Positions 44,256-57,000 of a stretch of 64,000 nucleotides of DNA are shown in pieces. A program made the translations under genes and the position numbers. Under the pieces are notes generated by a model. That model was not told where the DNA came from and ran no database searches. It saw only the letters and a list, made by a program, of their open reading frames with translations. Source of the stretch: Allantophomopsis cytisporea (taxonomy: Eukaryota > Ascomycota > Leotiomycetes > Phacidiales > Phacidiaceae); the NCBI GenBank assembly GCA_024752435.1, contig CP103037.1, forward strand, positions 2,170,001 through 2,234,000, given 5' to 3'. The first letter of the stretch is position 1. Each line of letters opens with the position of its first letter.

Positions 44256-44818
44256 CACGATCAGACTACGATGACGATGTTGTAGTGTCCTCTCGGCGTG
44301 TGCGTCGCGCGCCCCGCGAAGTTGTTTATGAAGAACCAGGCCGTACGCGCGAGCGAACCCGCATCTCACAGTCCCTCATCGTCCGTGAATCCTCACCTCC
44401 ACGAGCCCAATATGTGCCAGCGCCTGCCCGCGAGAGTCGCTCGACAACTATCATCCAACACTCACCGCCACCAGTACGCGCTCCTAGCCGTAATCGGTCG
44501 CCGCCTAGACGCAGTCGTGTTGAGGTTGTTTCTGTGCAACAGGATCCTCGGGCGAGTAGAGGGTCCGTAGGGAAGAGAGGGAGCAGACAAGGTCATGAAA
44601 CTATCGTTGAGAGGGAGAGAGAAAGGGAAAGAATAATTGATATGCCGAAAGCGCATCATGCTCCGGTTGATTCTTATCGGTATGTTGAGGCGCCAGCTAG
44701 GAGAAGTAGAAGTATTATTGAGAGTCAGCCGAGAGTCTCACTCGGGAGGGTTGTCGAGCGGGAAAGGGTGCTGGTTGAGGATGATGGGAGAAGGAGGGAA
44801 TACTTTAGGAGGGGATAG
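44256..44818 (+). CDS. Arg-rich hypothetical protein, 5' exon unresolved
   Basis: The open frame from a likely acceptor (CCACCTAG at 44248-44255) to the stop at 44818 reads RSDYDDDVVVSSRRVRRAPRE and continues about 185 residues. It is rich in Arg, Ser and Pro, with RS-like stretches (RNRSPPRRSR) and a charged ERERERER run. There is no ATG in frame at the start, so at least one short upstream exon is missing from this model. Function is not recognised. The composition is that of disordered, possibly RNA-associated proteins. Strong Arg/Glu patterning and absence of stops over 560 nt support coding. Confidence 0.55.
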
Positions 44819-45758
44819 ATGTGATGAGATATTCGGATGACGGTTTACTCGCCTTCCGATACATGACTTATGCAGGATGAGTAACGGATTTTCTTCTGCC
44901 ATTTTTATAGATGTGTTGATCTTGATTTTGTATTTTTTTGCTTCTGATATTCCAATTTTTTTTTATGGCATTTCAGCATCATTACAATTTTCTTTGCTCT
45001 ACTTGAACGAGGGATTATGAACTATTGTGCCTATACGAAGACCACAATTAGATGGGAATGATATATGCAATCAGGAGGGCCTACGTTAGCAAGTTTTTAG
45101 GGACCCGCTTGCTATACATTAGGTTTTTTTTATATCTTTCACACTTTGATATTTTGAAAAGTCAGTTTTAGGCCTTGCAAAAAAAAAACAATTTTGATAA
45201 AATTCTTATCACAACATATCCAAATCTCAATGTTAATAATGAATATGGATTTGTATGTACAGAATCTGGTTCTCTACTCTCACTGTAATCAAAGCCGGGG
45301 AATCAAACTATGCAAGCAGTACTGATTCATCAGTTGCGTGTAAGCTATTGCAACAACCTCTTGAAGGACCCGTATAAACCAGCTTTACACGTTTGCGATT
45401 TCAACATATGTTACCTATATGTACACAAGTATTCATCGAAGGAGTCTGCGGAGCCAAGTAAACTTAACTATAATGAATATTTCACTAGAGTATATAATGT
45501 GTACTGTAAGTGCCAACTTCACTTTTCATCAACATAGCAGCTACAGAACAGTCTCTGATTCTTCTCCTCAATAACTTCAGCACCCACATTCTCGACTATA
45601 GCTGGTGACAGTGCCAGTGGGTTGAACCTTCGATATGAATATCGACTATAGGATACAGCATTCAATCGTTACAAAAACACCAAAGGGGGTATAAACTCCA
45701 CCACGCCAAATGCACAACAGTATGCAACAAGATGACATAAAACTCGGCCTCCCCCATT
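44819..45758. other. Intergenic between convergent genes
   Basis: 940 bp, AT-rich with several A or T homopolymer runs. No gene seen. Confidence 0.5.
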
Positions 45759-47613
45759 CTATCCGGCCGCAAAAGTACTTCTCTTTCTTAGTGTCTCTCC
45801 ATACTTCCACAACAAAAACGGAGCAGGCCAGCCAAGACCAATGGCAATGAAAGCCAGCAAAGAGTTACCCCATCCATACTCCAACTTATCATACATATAA
45901 GGCGCAAAAAGTGGGAATCCAAACCCTGCCATACTTCTGAGAACGGTAGTTGCACTGATGGCAGAAGCTGCGTAACGGGTATATGAGTCAACGATATACG
46001 TCTGAATACATTGGAAGCCAACGATGGTGCCAGCAGCAAAAATAGCAGCGCCAATGTTGGGCATGATCCAATGGGTGTGCGCCTGTGCAGACCATCCGTA
46101 CCAGAACAGGCCGACAGGTACGAGGAATGCACCCGGTATCATGAGCGGCACGCGAAACTCCGGCTTGCCTATGCCGCCATTGCGAGCTTTGAGGGTACGG
46201 TAGATGCGGTCTTGCAGCGGGGCGGCAGCTTGAGTGCCACCGAAAAAGCCGACTCCCAAGGAAATGTAGTTGAGGCCTCCGATGCCAACGGATTCGTGGT
46301 ATTCGTTCTCCCACAGCTTGGGGAAAGTGCTGAGAACAAGGTACATGAGGCCGTATAAATAGGCTATATACAGAGCAAGCATTTGCACGATTATCTGGGT
46401 GCCGAGGAGCTTGAAGGGTCGGGTAAGGGAGATACGGAGAACTTGACCAACGGTACGTGACGGGTCATCATATTCGGTATGCAACTCTTCATTGCCCGTC
46501 GACTGTACGAGGCCATTCTTTTTGCGTTGCAAGAGGACTGGGGCATAGGTCTCTTGCAGGAAAAAGACCCCATTCAACTGAATCAAAGCATCGGCTATGG
46601 TGGTTGACCAGAAAATCCAGCGCCACGTCGTGTTCTCTGTGATGAAGCCTCCAGCTATGGGGCCTATAGCAGGACCCAGGAGCGGTGCCAGGGAGTAAAT
46701 CGATATTGCGCGTCCTCTCTGTTGATTGTTAGATAGAAGCCAAGTAAGGTTGAGGACAGACATACCTCATCAGCTGTGAAGAGATCAGAGAGAATTCCTC
46801 CACCTATACTGAGGGGTGCCGACCCTCCCAACCCGCTAAAAAAACGACAAACTATCATTTGCACCTTAGTTTGGGAAAAGCCACAGCCAAGATTGAAGAA
46901 AAGGTAAATCAGGTTGGCGAGTTGCAATACAATTACTCTGCCATAGATTTCGGAAAGGGGGCCGAGAAAAAGGGGCCCAACGGCATAAGCAAGCAAAAAC
47001 ACCGATAGAGTCAACGACGACTCGACCTGGTTGCTGATATTAAATTGTGTTGAAATAGCTGTCAAGGCAGGTGCAACCATGGACGAAGACACTGGTGAGA
47101 TGAAGGTAAAAGATGAGACTACAACCGTTAGTAACATACTCTGGGCGCAAAGACATGTACCGACTTACCAACAAGAGTAGCAGCCCATTTCCTGCCAGTT
47201 GACCAATTCTTTGGGTTCGCAGGATCATCAGGTCCCTCCCAAGTCACCAAATTCGGATCTTGTCTTGATTTCCTCGAACTCTTGCCCGTTCTACTCTTCT
47301 CCAACCCTGCCGTCCCCTCGACATCTCTCTCAACCTCTATCCCATCAATCATCTCAGATACAATTCTTCCATCAGCGTCAGTCTCTCCTGGGCTCAAGGT
47401 ATGCGATTTCTCAGATTCGGAGCTAATATCATCCAACTCATTGTCCATCGCGTTTTCGTGCGTGTTATGGTGATGTGAGTAGTGAGAATGGTCGTCAAGA
47501 TGATTCCCCGACTTTATCTTAGTGAGGCCATTGTCTTGTTCGGCGGTGCGTGAGGAAGGTCTTGAGTGAACCGAAGGCCGCGAGAGGGGCCTTGAAGTTG
47601 CATCATCCGCCAT
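45759..47613 (-). CDS. MFS drug/polyamine-type proton antiporter (DHA1)
   Basis: Exons 47169-47613, 46766-47118 and 45759-46718 encode 585 aa. A long hydrophilic His/Ser-rich N-tail is followed by VTWEGPDDPANPKNWSTGRKW, the standard entry to fungal DHA1 transporters of the Tpo/Flr1 type. Twelve hydrophobic segments follow. Motifs: GPLFLGPLSEIYGRVIV (motif A, DR changed to EI), SLAPLLGPAIGPIAGGFI (antiporter motif C) and TWRWIFW. Such proteins export polyamines, azoles or secondary metabolites across the plasma membrane. No biosynthetic cluster neighbours it, so the substrate is open. Introns lie after TM entry and just after LFTADE. Confidence 0.9.
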
Positions 47614-49859
47614 CCTCTTTCAAACTTCTTGAACTCCTGATGGTATATTGTGGGGAAGTCAGAAACAAATATTTTCGCCGCGGCGTGAGAAAATTCTATA
47701 ATTCCGCGCGCGCAAGATAAGGAAACGTAACTACAGCAAATCTGTCAAGAATTATTGCTCTAGTTCAATTCATGCACGTTCGTCGTCGCTGTCGTCGTGT
47801 GCATTCGTTTATTAAAGCGGATTAAATTGACTTTGAAGACTGGGAAAAAAAAAAAATTCAAGTGAACTTCGCCAGAAGTATGACAAAACAAGGCACGAGA
47901 CAGGAGAGGGCAGCATATTTGAATATATAAAGCGGCTGGCGGATTTTAGGAGGTGTACGCCACCGACATCTCCATGAGACTTCATGACACCGACAAGTAT
48001 CCTAGCAGAAGCAAAGCAAAAGCAAATCAAAAGCGGGGACGGAGATTTAAGAAGCCAAACAACCGCGAACGGTGGAGGGCAAAGGAGATAAGGTATGTAG
48101 ATTTGAGATTAACCCCGGGCCCAGAAAATATACCTTTAGCCTTTACTACTGCGGGTCATCCCTTCGCCGAAGAGGATAGTTATGAATGGATAAAATAACA
48201 GTTTGGGAGTAGGTCAAGTTATAAACTCAATATTTTGATCCATGTCAGAAACTTTACATACGAGAGAGAAAGGCATTGGAAGGACTGGGAAAGGTAGGGA
48301 ATACAGCAAATTCATGAAAGGAGGAGAGCCTTCCAGCATGTTTATGCTGCCAAGCCTCCCCCGCAACGGTCTGGTACCGATTACCTGCAGGTCCAACGAA
48401 ATCTCCTGGCCTTCAAAAGGCATCCTGGTATCAATTGGAAAAGCAAGTCTTCATTCGCGCCGAGTCCCGTCACCGCAACGGGAGAGACCAAGTTCAAAAC
48501 CGGCTACAAATGTACAAGTAAAACCATATCCACTTTGTGCAAGGCATATCGGCACGGAAGACGAAAAAAGGAGGAATTATGTATGTATGTATGTAGATAT
48601 GTACTCGGAACCTGCTATCCTCTGACGACGGGAGCAGAGGTAGTCTACTACGTATACAAAATGGGAATTTATGGCCGGCACTCGGCACGCCGCAGCCACA
48701 TCGTTTAAAGGAAAAGCCCTTTCCCTTTGGGGGGATGACGGGCGTGTCGGCAAAAAGCTTGGTCGAGGCGCCGATAGAGACTCTTCGAATTGGAGAGCTG
48801 TCATACGTCAGCGAGCTAAGGTACACGACCTATGAAGAGATGCGAATCAGACGTCGAACTCCCCGAGGCCATTTTGATGACTACGTTCTAATGATATGGT
48901 AAGGCACGGAGGATCAGGAGAGAATAGAATACAATGTAGACATGAGTGAAAGGCGTACAGTAATCATCAGATCTGATTGTGGACTTTCGTATTCGTCCAT
49001 ACGAAGTACATGATCTGCTGACTGATGATTGATCGGAGCAAGGAGGGAATACTTCAATAAAGAATGCTCCAAATGTGGTGATATGAAAATGAATCCAATC
49101 CTACATATCTGACTAATCCCGCGCAAAACCATTCCGTACCTGAAGATCTCACTACTGATACTCGAGCACATCTTGTTACTTTGTTCTTCCATGTTGTCCT
49201 ACGCATGCTCTAGAGTAGATGTAAATTCGAACCTGAAGCACAAGTCTCACCATCAGCCCTAACATCGGCCCTAGATATCCAGAAAACAAACTAATCATAT
49301 GCAGATAATCAGCCGTGTCGCAGATGATGTGTGAATTGAATGCGATACATTCGTTTCAAGAACTCGACATAGTGATAGATGTTCGTATAGGTCGAGATAT
49401 GTATGTTTCTCAAAGAGAGCAGATTACATAGGCAAGATAATCATAGTTGTCAGTAGAATACATGAAGAGAAACTTGACATCTAGACACTTAATATATAAG
49501 AACAGGCATACTCACTCACTCAGAAGAAACCGTCGATTCAGACATCATAAATTAAGCTTATATATCAACTCATTAGAATAAAATACAACAGACCATTCCT
49601 TACTAAAACGTACAGCACACATTTTACCATACTATACTTTGGTATGTAGTTCCAAACCCCTCAATCCATCCCACGAAGCACCAACCATAAATGCTCAAAC
49701 GCTCGCTCAAATAGACTGACAAGTATATAAAAAAAAAAGAGACAATAAGAAAAAGAGGTGTGAAAAGAGACCAAAAATAAAGAGACAACGTCAACCCAGA
49801 AATGCACTACCCCTACTCCACGGACGGAAGAAAACGTAATAATCTAAAGGAGAATGTTA
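47614..49859. other. Gene-free stretch of 2.2 kb
   Basis: MFS promoter and 3' flank of the following minus-strand gene. Several short ORFs on both strands overlap and lack protein-like composition. No RNA gene seen. Confidence 0.5.
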
Positions 49860-51284
49860 TCAATGAACATAAGACCTCGCAGATTTAAAGATTAGTTTAG
49901 GAGGTAGCGCAGTCGCATCATCATCATCATCATCATCATCAACCTCGATATCACTATCAGCGTCAAAAGTACCGGAGGCGCCACCCACAGGAGCCGAAGC
50001 AGTATGGACGCCCGGCGTAGCCGAAAGCCCAACAGGACCGGGATTGATGTCTTTCCTCATATTAGTACTTCTGTAGGCCCGGCTGGGAGCTGTAGTACCT
50101 CGCGTGGGCGCCCCCTCCCTCGCCGGTGCTGCCGCGGCTCTCTCCTCCTCGAGCATCTTGATATGCTTCTGCGAGGACTCCCGCACCTCGATCAGCCGCC
50201 TCTTGATGCTCTCGATTTCCTCGTTGCACTCGCCGTCGCGCAGGAATTGGTGCGCGGCGTGCTCGCACGTACTTTGGCAGAATTCTAAATCTTTGTCTAG
50301 GCCGTCGAAGATACTCGGTTGGGTGTCTCGCATGCCGGGATTGAAACTGCCTAGGAGTCTAGGTAGGCCGCGAGTTGCGTTTGGAGTCATGCCTGCTCGA
50401 CCGCCGTCCATGTTCGGACCCATGCGCCGAGTACTGATGAAGTGCAACGTGGGCGGGTCCTCTTCATCGTCGTCTGCTTCAACTTCGTCTGCATCGGCCG
50501 TGATGACATCGTCATTTCCATCGCACCTGGACTCTGCTTCCTCCTTCTGCGCCTCGAGTTCCGCTATCCTTCTCATCTCTGCCATGCGAATTGCCATCTT
50601 TTGTTTTCGCATCCCATTACGTGCCGAGGAAACAAATCTCACCAACTCCTCGAAGGCTATTTGGACCGCGGAATCATAGTAGACAATAATCATAGACCGC
50701 GTGCGATATTTTTGTATGGCAGTATCATCTGAGCCCATCGATCCTTTACGCTTGCGATTTTGAAGACCTGACTGTAGCAGCGGCGATCCGGCTCGTGGAA
50801 TGGATGGGGACACTCCTGGGGACGTGCCATTTTGAGGTAGGGTAGCCAGCCGTTTTGCTGCTTCAGCTTTTAACTGCTCTACATTACGTGGCGCAAGTCT
50901 AATCGGTGAGGTCTGTGGTGGAGATGCCCCGTTGGATCGTGATTCCCGCGGAGTTCCTGGTGATACCGGAGAGTCCGTAACTATTGGCGATGCGGCTGTA
51001 AATGTGCCTCGTTCTTTGACAGGCGTGATGAATGGGTTCTGTTCCGGCTCTTTCTCCCCAGCTTCTTCCTGTGTGAGAAAGGGGTTTTCATGTTGGTCCT
51101 TTGGTCGTAGAGACTCAGTCGAGCCTTGGTTTCTAAGGGACCTTGTTGTGGGTGGCCGTTCGGCTTCAGTCAATTGAGCAAGCTCAATTTGTCGTTGCGC
51201 TATTTGATTCTTGAGATTGTCGAGCCGTGACAGCCAATCGGGCACATTGGCGACGATGGTTTGCAGTGGATCTTCGACTTGCAT
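49860..51284 (-). CDS. Hypothetical, largely disordered 474-aa protein
   Basis: An unspliced ORF starting MQVEDPLQTIVANVPDWLSR. The family is not recognised. The N-terminus is a short helix followed by NLKNQIAQRQIELAQL (likely coiled coil). A Pro/Ser-rich linker with repeated NPF(L/I)T words comes next (ENPFLTQEE, QNPFITPVK). A structured central part follows (IIVYYDSAVQIAFEELVRFV), then a second helical region (CQSTCEHAAHQFLRDGEC, IESIKRRLIEVRESSQKHIKML). The C-terminus has an Asp run encoded by a CAT/ATC trinucleotide repeat at 49914-49940. NPF words can bind EH domains in endocytosis; that link is only a suggestion. Length, composition and lack of stops support a real gene. Confidence 0.75.
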   Translation of the reverse strand: MQVEDPLQTIVANVPDWLSRLDNLKNQIAQRQIELAQLTEAERPPTTRSLRNQGSTESLRPKDQHENPFLTQEEAGEKEPEQNPFITPVKERGTFTAASPIVTDSPVSPGTPRESRSNGASPPQTSPIRLAPRNVEQLKAEAAKRLATLPQNGTSPGVSPSIPRAGSPLLQSGLQNRKRKGSMGSDDTAIQKYRTRSMIIVYYDSAVQIAFEELVRFVSSARNGMRKQKMAIRMAEMRRIAELEAQKEEAESRCDGNDDVITADADEVEADDDEEDPPTLHFISTRRMGPNMDGGRAGMTPNATRGLPRLLGSFNPGMRDTQPSIFDGLDKDLEFCQSTCEHAAHQFLRDGECNEEIESIKRRLIEVRESSQKHIKMLEEERAAAAPAREGAPTRGTTAPSRAYRSTNMRKDINPGPVGLSATPGVHTASAPVGGASGTFDADSDIEVDDDDDDDDATALPPKLIFKSARSYVH

Positions 51285-52331
51285 TGTGTCGTTGGTATGA
51301 ATAGCTTGGGTGATATGCTAAGGTACGGTGGAGCCGCAACTACTAAGGCTTAGTCAGTGCTGAGCAGAATGTGGAAATGTCAAGTTTGCTCACGGATGTA
51401 TAGAGACTGGATAAGTTAAAGGAATGTAAAAGTAGGTATCTTAAATACAGACGTTTTTATCGTACATAACCTGTGATATAGGCGAACCTTTCTCGTGGAG
51501 GGATCGTCGGCGAAGTTGTATATTTCGTGATGCGATATCCGTGCTCCCATGCACCCTGGGTATTGCCAAGGGAGATTGATGACGAAGTCTGATGTAAGAC
51601 GTATGGAATTCCTACCTGACAAGCCAGACAAAAGCTCGAGCAATTTGGTTCATTAAGAACCAGCAGGTATATGGGTATCTTTGTAGTAGGAAAGGGTGAG
51701 CACAGGGCTACACTACGGCATGGTAGAACGAGAAGCTGCAGGGTTGCATGACTTCTAGCCGTTGACCGTTCGAAACAGCCGCTGGTCGTCGATCAATCGC
51801 GTGGAGAGGGAGGGGTCGTAGTGGTAATAGAGTGGAGTCAGTTGAGAGATGAAAGAGCTTCGAGTTTTGGTCGCTACGGTGGTGGTACGTGTGTGTATTG
51901 ATTAGGTTTTTATTTCCCTCAATTGACAAGAATAAGCGGAGAGAGAGAGATCGGGTTTAGATGAAGGAAGAGAAGTGGAAGGAGGAAAGAATAAGAATAA
52001 GAAGAAGATAAGAAGGTGAATAGATTAATTAATAGAATTGATTTGTTTTTTCTTCTCTCTTCTTTCGGGTAGGTATGTAATACGAATGGCTTTTGTAGGT
52101 TTAACGGCGGAAGCGGGCAAATTGGGCGAAACAGTAAAAGTAAGTAAAGTAAGTGATTATTGGACGAGTGAATGTTTCGTCGTATGCTATCCCATGTAGA
52201 CTTGAAGGAACAATGATGGTGGTAGAGGGTGAGATGCGTAGGTTTGAGATTATGTATGGGAAGAAGAAAGAAAAATAGTCATGCAAGATCTGTATGGTGC
52301 AAAAATGACTGATATAGTCGTGGTATCGAGA

Positions 52332-52332
52332 A

Positions 52333-52357
<25 letters not shown>
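52332..52357 (+). repeat. (TA)n microsatellite
   Basis: A 13-unit TA run followed by AAATAAATA. Confidence 0.85.
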
Positions 52358-52365
<8 letters not shown>

Positions 52366-53681
52366 TAGTGATTGATTGATTGATGGGTTGGATTTTGTAG
52401 TTGGTCTGATTGATTGATTGAGAGGTTGCTTATAGAGTCGGACTTGAGATGAGTGAGGATGTATGTACTTTGTAGGCACATGGATAACAAGCAATATGTC
52501 GAGAGATACGAAGTCGTAGTAGATATTGTTATGTATGTACCACGGTATTATTAATGGAGTCTTTGAATGACCAGGGTGTTTTGCCTTGTTCCCTTGATCC
52601 TTGTGTCTTTGATGATTTCTTGAGTACTATGCCTGCTTGTTCCGTATATTTATATGTATATATATACATACGTATATGAATGAACAGATATGGGTGGTAA
52701 TCAAGAGAAGAAGATAAGAGGTTGGACGTGGAAGTGGAAGTGAAGGTGGAGGTGGAGGTGGAGGTGGAGACGGAGAGGGAGATGGATAGAAGAATTGAGT
52801 GAGTGAGGGTGAGGGGAGGAAGAATTGATGAATTGAGTACGGGAGGTTGTGTGAGGAGGGTAGATAGAGTAGATGAAACATAGTAAGTAAGTAAGTAGAC
52901 GACAACAACATACATACATACTTACACTCACTACCTTATACATACAAACAACCACCAGAAAATCAGTTACCACACGAATGACAGAGCGATGCATGAGACT
53001 CCACAAACAGAGTTAAAGTAAAAGAGTCTGCAGTAACATAGCATGAAGCTTTTCATCATCCATTTCCATGATCTTGGTCGTGCCGTACAATAGGTGAGTG
53101 AGGTAACGAGTGAGGTGAGTTGAGTAAGGTGGAAGTAAAAAGTCAAGTAGAGTGCTTGTATGTACGCACTGCGGTTCTGTACGCTCCGCACATTTACCAA
53201 GCGCTTAGCGGTGCTGTCCTCCGATGATAGTATGTGCGTGAAGGCGGGCATGTGTCCATACTGCGCCATACTGCACCATACTGCCCTGCGCAATCCTGCG
53301 GAGATAGATAATGAACAGCCACATATTTCCTCTCCTTTCAATTCTTTACTTGACTTTACTCTAATCACGTCCTTTCATACATAGATCTACACTTGATATT
53401 CTATCTATGATGTATCTATATTTTGTACAGCTAATGCCCAAGAAATGGGCAACCATGGAAAAGAAAGAAGAAAAGAAAAAAAAACGTGTCTTTCTGCTTA
53501 CCCAAGTAGGTATCTAATCTACACCTCCTCCTTCCAAGCATCTTTCATGATATTCTACTACAGACCATAATATACACAACTGACCACCGACATACATACT
53601 TTTCATTGCACGGAACACGTAGTGTATGGACTGTAAAGTACAGGCAGAGCCAACAAGATATATCCACTACACATCTTTACT

Positions 53682-53755
53682 TCTCACCTCACCTCACCTC
53701 ACCTCTCCTCTCCTCTCCTCTCCTCTCCTCTCCTCTCCTCTCCTCTCTCCTCTCG
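53682..53755 (+). repeat. Pyrimidine tandem repeat (CTCAC)n then (CTCTC)n
   Basis: Four CTCAC-type units pass into about ten TCTCC units, all pyrimidine plus A on one strand. Could form triplex-prone DNA. Confidence 0.85.
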
Positions 53756-54000
53756 CTCCATACAAGAACATGGTAAGGTAAGGTAAGGTCAATCATCCAT
53801 CGCACTGAGACCAACACTACTAACCCACATCACTAACTACTAACGAACATACGGAGATCCACATCGGTAATTCAAGGCATTCAACCGTTTCTTTGTCTCG
53901 GACCGTCCTCGACATCTTTCGGTCCCGCAAAGCATCCACGCCCCAGCCTATTCGAATGGCATTTCATTTGCTGTTCCAACCGATTTCCCTTCGACCGTGG

Positions 54001-57000
54001 CTTCCGCTTCTACCGTGTCTAGTACTCCGTCCCGTGCAATTAGATACATAGTCCTCTCCTTCATATGAAAATGAAAATATGAAGACTAATCCGCGGTGCA
54101 GGAAACTTGCCGGACTTGTCTTTAAATGGTCAATACACCGAGGCTCCGACAGGAATTCTTTCGTCGACGCATTTAGACATATCTTGCTTCTTCCTCAGAG
54201 TATGCGTATGCAAGTGTCAACGCCCACTTATAGTACCAGTCTTGTATATACAGACGGATGTCCAGTAGAAGAGCAAATTGAGTGCAGCAGTCGGCTGTTC
54301 TACGGTTGAGAAGGATGGAGTGTCCATACGTCCAAGAGTCGGAGCATACGAGAGGGCTCCCAAGGAGATGGTCACTCGGAGGAGTGTGGAGGGGTAAATG
54401 GAAATCGATGTGCCTGTTCGCACAAGCTATTCGTCTCTTCTTACAGTCTCACCAGACACCAAGCACCAATGATGAGCTCCCAAGGCTCACTCACCCTCAC
54501 CACATCCACTTCCATCTGCTCCATACAATTTCCACTTTACATCTGCAATTCCAACTCCCAACTCAACTCCAACACCAACATCTTCAGAGACCCTCAAGCA
54601 CTACCTTATTCGGTCTGTATTCCGTATCTATCCCGCATTAACTCCGTCCAACAACGTCTCCAACACCGCAAGACCGTGAAGAGATGTAGGCATACATCGA
54701 CTCATCGCAATATCTTGACAAAGTTGACACATAGCTTGGCGGATGTCTCTGATTGATCGCAAGCAACAGGGTCGCCATGCCTCCAAACAGCCGAAGATTC
54801 TTCGAAAGCTCGGGGGGGGGCCCTGTGAGACACAACAGACTAGTATTCTATCTAGGGTATGAGAAAGAGCGGCTTTTGATGCTTTGGACCTTTGACATCA
54901 GAACGATCAGGACCCTTGGTAAATAGTTCGCATGAGAGTAGTTGGTTGATTATGGGCTTGCCCGCCCACCGTAAGGACCAACGCCATTTGCGGGATGACT
55001 TCAGTATCCGCTCCTTCGATGGGCCGACCTCTATTAACTTCAACCTTCTTCCTTGTGTCGCAAAGTAACATCGCTTTTGCTGTAGTCTACTTTCTGGGGG
55101 TTATCATTCGTACGGTATCTTGCGGTCTGGTGATATAGTCGATAGTGTACGCAGAAGATGTCCTTTTCATTTCTTGGCTTCTTTTTGGTTTCGTTAAAAC
55201 TTAATTCAAACACTGAGGGGACATTGTGTCGATATCGGTTAGTGCACATTATCTCTATCTACATTACATGTACCGTTTTTCACTAAGGTACTGTACTCTA
55301 GGAACAATGCATCATCGCAAGCATGTTTGTACAGCGTCGAACGACTGTAGATCTTCACTTTATCGTGCATATCAACGGAACATTCATCATATACAGTGCC
55401 AAACCATTCGTCACCAAACATCTGCAAAGAAAAACACCAAAAACCCCATCCACTTCACCACCTTCCGCACACAGACTCGCAAGGCAGACCGAGACATTGA
55501 CGACAGCGCACACCGAGGCAGATTCCCTCAGCGGTCTCGTCTCTCGACAATTCATCATGGCGTACAACGATTCAGGAACCCCATTGAAATCATATTCGCC
55601 CACCATCCGATCGCCATGCAGTCCATCTCCCGCACCGTGGCCACCAGCCATACGTGCTCAGCGCCGCAACGTTGCAGCCCTATCGAAGACCGGCTTGTTT
55701 CGAGTCCAGTCGAGTCGCTTGGTGCCTGTCCACAGGCATATCCACACGTAGCCCACACATACATACTTGTACATACACAGTACATACTTGCTACCGACAT
55801 CCTGTGCATACAACGTACAAGCAGCATGTACACATACTACAACCGAGGGGAATAGATTTCATCAAGCGATGCGCCGAATGATGAACAGTGATTCTTGAGC
55901 TTTCGAATTGGCCCGGGTCTATTACCTTGCTTCATAGGTAGATGGGTTTCCACGTATACAGAGAGATCTTATCTACAAACCGACCCTGTCGTCCATTGAA
56001 GCGAATGCCTGGAAGGCCTCGGAACAAGCGTTCGAGGCTTTTGCTGCAAGTGGATTCACCATAGGCAGTCAGTCTACGGTCCTCCCCTCAAGAAGAAGCT
56101 CGCATAAATGCTCTTCTTAGCGAACAACGTCCTCTGCTCTCATTGTTGCACACGTAGATGCGCCTGCTTCCTCGAATCCCACTTTCGACAGCTCGCCAGT
56201 GCAAAAAGCAAGTTTCGCGCTCGCCAGTCAGTGGCTTTGTTATGCGGGCTGTCTGCACGTATGGCCGACTACATACATATGTGCGGCGTATGTGGATTAT
56301 GACCTTGTGGATGTCCCGTACATACATATGTAAGTCCCTCGCACGTAATGATATGTATGAAGTACTGTAAAGTATTTAGACCTCATCGCTCATTCGACGA
56401 CACGAACCTGTCGATGTTGAGGAATGGGGGATGGAGCCTCATAACCCTAATACGAAAACACCGTACTCTCCGCATGCGCTGATTGTACGAGTAGGCTTGA
56501 GCAGAGGACAGCCAGGTAGAAGAATACTTGGGGTAGACACATACATTCTGCACAAACGTGATGATACTGCCCTGCGTGCATTTTTCTGTACACAGTATGT
56601 TCATCCATATTTATGCGCCGGTGATAGCCGGACATAATCATACATACATGTGTGCATACTGTGATAACCTTCATTCAACACGGCATAACGACATGGCTGA
56701 GACATATCACCACAAGAGACGCCGAAGCATTGGATTATAGCAAAGACATACATTTCGTCGCAAACACAAACCTGTAGGTCTGTTTTAAATCTACTGCCCT
56801 ACGCTTCATTGATTCAGAGAGGCGTATATATTTAGCAGTGTCGCCGCATCCACACATAGCAAATCCTCTGGACGGAATGAATCCGTACCCCAAATCTGCT
56901 GTTTGAGGCAATGAGAGCGAGGCGATGTAGGCGTTAGCAACCTATGGTCATGATCTCTGGATGATGAGAGGCTGTAAAGGTGAACAGAGTACCTAAGGTT

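Larger units (their letters stand above)
51285..54000. other. Gene-free region rich in simple repeats
   Basis: It contains (TA)n at 52332-52357, GGTGGA-type repeats at about 52729-52777, TACATACATAC runs near 52905-52925, and CTCAC/TCTCC tandem repeats at 53682-53755. ORFs here follow the repeats (for example Ser/Thr/Pro strings) and are not supported. Confidence 0.6.

Noticed and set aside
52529..53006. Ser/Thr/Pro-rich minus-strand ORFs
   Set aside because: They translate a GGTGGA/TA simple-repeat tract in several frames at once.
55226..55855. 209-codon plus-strand ORF in the gene-poor region
   Set aside because: Composition is dominated by readings of ACATAC/CACAT words, two other frames are equally open, and there is no motif or clean splice context.
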